DNA of 64,000 nucleotides from Mesorhizobium sp. NFR06 (GTDB lineage Bacteria > Pseudomonadota > Alphaproteobacteria > Rhizobiales > Rhizobiaceae), in NCBI RefSeq assembly GCF_900115245.1, contig NZ_FOVT01000003.1, positions 248,001-312,000 on the forward strand. The letters are read 5' to 3'. The notes below the pieces were generated by a model. The model saw only the letters and a program-made list of their open reading frames with translations, was not told where the DNA came from and searched no databases. A program made the position numbers and the translations under genes. Below, in pieces: positions 61,062 through 64,000 of this stretch (the first letter of the stretch is position 1; each line of letters begins with the position of its first letter).

Positions 61062-61076
61062 TATTGTCAGACAATA
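61062..61076. promoter_or_regulatory. FCD/GntR-type operator between divergent oxidoreductase genes
   Basis: TATTGTCAGACAATA is a perfect 15-base palindrome with the TTGTC-n-GACAA core typical of FadR-subfamily regulators. It lies 32 bases before the minus-strand start and 91 before the plus-strand start. A near-identical site is at 63506-63520. Confidence 0.75.
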
Positions 61077-61166
61077 TGGTATTCCGCAATCGCTCGCTAG
61101 CGCGATCCGCGGGAACCTTGCTCGCTGCGCCGGCGCCCATCGCCACGAAAGACAGGAATTGACGAC

Positions 61167-62105
61167 ATGACCACCACCGCTGCCCGCGAAAACATAGGTT
61201 TCATCGGCCTCGGCCTGATGGGGCACGGCATCGCGAAGAACATCGTCGAGAAAGGCTATCCGCTGACCTTCCTAGGCCGCCGGAACCGCAAGCCAGCGGA
61301 CGACCTGTTGGGCCGCGGCGCCAAGGAAGCTGCCACGTCCAAGGAGGTGGCGGCAGCGTCCGACATCGTCTTCATCTGCGTCACCGGCTCGCGCGAGGTG
61401 GAGGCGATCATTCGCGGCCCCGGCGGGCTGAAGGAGGGTCTGAAGAAAGGTTCGGTCGTCGTCGATTGCTCGACATCCGATCCGGTCTCGACCGTGGCTT
61501 TGGCCGCCGAACTCAAGGCGCTTGGCGTCGACTATGTCGATTCACCTCTCAGCCGCACTCCGAAGGAGGCCTGGGAAGGCACGCTCGACGCGATGGTCGG
61601 CGCGCCGGACGCGGTGTTCGCCAGGCTGAGGCCGGTGATCGAGACCTGGGCCGGCCGCATCGTCCACATCGGCGACACCGGCGACGGCCACCGCATGAAG
61701 CTCCTCAACAACTTCATCTCGCTAGGCTATGCCGCGATCTATTCGGAAGCGCTGGCCCTGGCCGAAAAGGTCGGCATCTCGCCGCCGCGCTTCGACAGCG
61801 TCATCCGCAACGGCCGCATGGATTGCGGCTTCTACCAGACCTTCATGCGCTGGACGCTGGAGGGCGACCGCGACGCGCATAAGTTCACCATCGCCAATGC
61901 CTTCAAGGACCTGACCTATCTGGAATCGATGGCCGGTGCCGCCGGCATCGCCAACCCGCTGGGCAACGCCACCAAGAATTCCTTTGCGACCGCTTTCGCC
62001 ACCGGTCCCGCCGAGCAGTATGTGCCGATGCTTGCCACCCATATCGGCAAGCTCAACGGCGTCGACCTGATGCCTTCGAAGGACGGCGTGAAGCAGAAGA
62101 TTTGA
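61167..62105 (+). CDS. NAD(P)-dependent oxidoreductase, 3-hydroxyisobutyrate dehydrogenase family
   Basis: A 312-residue beta-hydroxyacid dehydrogenase. The dinucleotide motif is GFIGLGLMGHGIAKNIVEKG, the substrate-binding region has VDSPLSRTPKEAWEGTLDAM and the catalytic Lys lies in GDGHRMKLLNNFIS. Family members oxidise 3-hydroxyisobutyrate, tartronate semialdehyde, threonate and similar acids. With the epimerase-type gene and the nearby ABC system it probably degrades a sugar acid. It ends at a clear terminator. Confidence 0.92.
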   Translation: MTTTAARENIGFIGLGLMGHGIAKNIVEKGYPLTFLGRRNRKPADDLLGRGAKEAATSKEVAAASDIVFICVTGSREVEAIIRGPGGLKEGLKKGSVVVDCSTSDPVSTVALAAELKALGVDYVDSPLSRTPKEAWEGTLDAMVGAPDAVFARLRPVIETWAGRIVHIGDTGDGHRMKLLNNFISLGYAAIYSEALALAEKVGISPPRFDSVIRNGRMDCGFYQTFMRWTLEGDRDAHKFTIANAFKDLTYLESMAGAAGIANPLGNATKNSFATAFATGPAEQYVPMLATHIGKLNGVDLMPSKDGVKQKI

Positions 62106-62160
62106 GAGCGGGAGGCGCACTGCCGCTGTTCGATCGCGGAAGCCGGCGCCAAAAGAATTA

Positions 62161-62184
62161 GGGGCGCCTCGCGGCGCCCCTTTT
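62161..62184. terminator. Bidirectional intrinsic terminator
   Basis: GGGGCGCC (62161-62168), loop TCGC, GGCGCCCC (62173-62180), then TTTT on the plus strand. On the minus strand the stem is followed by TAATTCTTTT. It serves the convergent genes at 61167 and 62212. Confidence 0.8.
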
Positions 62185-62211
62185 CACGTTGCTTCTGAAC
62201 GCAGCCGACGC

Positions 62212-63201
62212 CTATTTCTGGATGCAGGTGTCGGCCGTTTCCTTGGTGCATTCATCGAGGCCGGTGAAGACCGGATCGTCGACCTTCTTGCCGCCGATGA
62301 GGTCGAGCATCACCGAAGGCGCCTTGTAGCCCATCTCGAACGGCCGCTGGCCGACGAGCGCGGTCACCAGGCCCTCCTTGGCGATCGCCACCTCGTCGCC
62401 GATCGTGTCAGCGGCGCCGATGACGAACTCGTTCTTTCCGATCTTGTCGGCCATAGGCTTGAACAGGTCGCGATAGGGCTGCGGGGCGCCGAACAACGGC
62501 CAGCCGCCCATGATGCCGAAGGCGTCGAGCTTCGGATTGGCGGCGAGGATGTCGGTCATCGCCTGCACGCCCTTGGCGCCGTCGTCATTGGTGAACACCG
62601 GGCACCCGGGAGCTTCGGTCCAGCCGCCTTCGCCGGCGAGCGCCGCGAGGCCTTCCTTGCCCGACAGCGCGTCGCGCATGCCTTGCGCGCGGCGCAGGAT
62701 GTTGTCGGCGGCCGGATTGCCCTCGATGGTGCAGATCGTGCCGCCATTCGGCTTGGCCTTCTTGATGTATTCGCCGATTTTCTTGCCCATCAGGTAGTTG
62801 TCGGTGCCGAGATAGGTCTTGCGAAGGGCTGCGTCTTCCTTGGCAAGGTCGGCGTCGACGGTCATGATCGGGATCGACGGGTTGGCGCTCTTGATCGTCT
62901 GCGCGATCAGCGGCGCGTTCGAGGGCGAGATCGCCATCGCCGCCGTGTCGGGCTTGCTCAGCATGTCCTGCACGATCTGCGCTTCGCCGGCTTCGTCCGA
63001 GGTCGATGCCGGGCCGGTGTAGAAGCATTCGTATTCCGAGCTGGCGTTTTCCTTGTTCCACTTCTCGCAGCCCTGATGGATGGCTTCGAAGAACGGGTTG
63101 TCGAGACCTTTCACCACAATGACGAGCTGTTTCTTGGCCAAAGCCGGCCCGGCGCCCAACGCCATGGCGGCGACGGCGGCAAGCAAAAGTGTTTTCCTCA
63201 T
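62212..63201 (-). CDS. Sugar ABC transporter substrate-binding protein
   Basis: A 329-residue periplasmic binding protein of the ribose type with signal peptide TLLLAAVAAMALGAGPALA. Core segments are QLVIVVKGLDNPFFEAIHQG, AISPSNAPLIAQTIKSANPS and VIGAADTIGDEVAIAKEGLV. Several Cys (about residues 46, 60, 157, 201 and 319-326) are more than usual for the class and may form disulfides. GGGAGG lies at good spacing before the ATG. It is divergent from the ATPase gene at 63652, which must belong to the same system. Confidence 0.92.
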   Translation of the reverse strand: MRKTLLLAAVAAMALGAGPALAKKQLVIVVKGLDNPFFEAIHQGCEKWNKENASSEYECFYTGPASTSDEAGEAQIVQDMLSKPDTAAMAISPSNAPLIAQTIKSANPSIPIMTVDADLAKEDAALRKTYLGTDNYLMGKKIGEYIKKAKPNGGTICTIEGNPAADNILRRAQGMRDALSGKEGLAALAGEGGWTEAPGCPVFTNDDGAKGVQAMTDILAANPKLDAFGIMGGWPLFGAPQPYRDLFKPMADKIGKNEFVIGAADTIGDEVAIAKEGLVTALVGQRPFEMGYKAPSVMLDLIGGKKVDDPVFTGLDECTKETADTCIQK

Positions 63202-63505
63202 ATCAGTCCTCCCTTGAAAACAGACGGACACCGCGTGCCCGCCACACCGATCAGACCGGATGCACAAGAGCCATGACGAGCATCTCGTAATGTTCGCGTC
63301 CTGGCCGGGCTGATAAGCATTTGCCGATCCGTTTGCCCCATACTGGCGCAGCCGGATCCTTGATCATCAAATCATTTGCCCGCCCTCCGCCGGATAGCCG
63401 GGCGCGGAGCAAATTCTTCCTCCGAGGCTTAGCTAATATCGGCTTCTCGCCAGCGTCAATTCTTATTTGTCCTACAAAACGGATTTTTTGTCGAGTCTCG
63501 AAATT

Positions 63506-63520
63506 AATCGTCTGACAATT
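63506..63520. promoter_or_regulatory. Second FCD/GntR-type operator, in the divergent ABC promoter region
   Basis: AATCGTC-T-GACAATT has 7-base arms with one mismatch and the same GTC-n-GAC core as the site at 61062. It lies in the 450-base gene-free stretch 63202-63651, about 146 bases before the ATPase start and 305 before the binding-protein start. The rest of this gap shows no convincing gene; the stretch 63440-63510 is AT-rich and probably holds the promoter. Confidence 0.65.
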
Positions 63521-63651
63521 GATTGACGCCTCGTCTGCATTTGCCTAAATGCATGGATCGCGCGTTCGGGAGGAAATGGACGGGCGAGACGCAAGCGGCG
63601 CCGGCGAGGTTGACGGACAGCCGCGCCGATGAATGGGGAGGCTTAAAACTG

Positions 63652-64000
<349 letters not shown>

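Noticed and set aside
63321..63515. A 64-codon plus-strand frame in the 63.2-63.65 kb gap
   Set aside because: No ribosome site, unusual residue mix, and it overlaps the probable promoter and operator region.

Overview
The window looks like chromosome from a Mesorhizobium-type alphaproteobacterium (order Rhizobiales). The basis is high GC with strong third-position GC bias, very many ABC-type uptake systems, a tamA-tamB pair, an alpha-2-macroglobulin/PBP1C pair, and short palindromic intergenic repeats of the kind common in rhizobial genomes. This assignment rests on recognition, not on a database search. I saw no rRNA, tRNA, CRISPR array, transposase or phage gene.

Left part (1-12.2 kb): the 3' end of a short-chain dehydrogenase; a Rrf2 regulator / AhpD-like / DoxX operon; the preT-preA dihydropyrimidine dehydrogenase pair; a ChaC-type gamma-glutamylcyclotransferase; a double-domain VOC protein; a small exported protein divergent from a second DoxX gene; and an operon of a non-pyrrolysine MttB-like methyltransferase followed by a dimethylglycine/sarcosine-dehydrogenase-like flavoprotein, which suggests catabolism of a methylated amine or betaine.

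Middle (12.3-36.5 kb) is mostly envelope and peptide uptake: a lipoprotein with a lytic-transglycosylase fold; a peptide-type ABC transporter (Tat-exported binding protein, two permeases, one fused double ATPase); tamA-tamB, where TamB carries a large internal duplication; and an alpha-2-macroglobulin / PBP1C / VanX-like dipeptidase group.

Sulfate region (36.6-43.3 kb): binding protein-cysT-cysW-cysA, then a vapBC toxin-antitoxin pair on the other strand, a second sulfate-type binding protein and a four-cysteine Rrf2 (CymR-like) regulator. Next comes an LpxL-like protein whose catalytic His and Glu appear to be replaced.

Sugar region (44.6-64 kb) holds three separate ribose-type (CUT2-like) ABC systems. 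One is linked to a gluconokinase and a LacI-type regulator with a perfect operator. The second has a single-domain ATPase and two permeases fused into one 749-residue protein. The third is split across a divergent promoter region and appears to be controlled, together with two NAD(P) oxidoreductases, by a FadR-type (FCD) GntR regulator; matching 15-bp palindromes lie in both divergent intergenic regions. Between the second and third systems lie an unrecognised secreted glycine-rich protein (56.1-57.4 kb), a monocarboxylate-type MFS transporter and a DUF3175 protein.

A recurring feature is a strong hairpin directly after the binding-protein gene in each of the three complete ABC operons that start with one, probably giving more binding protein than membrane parts.
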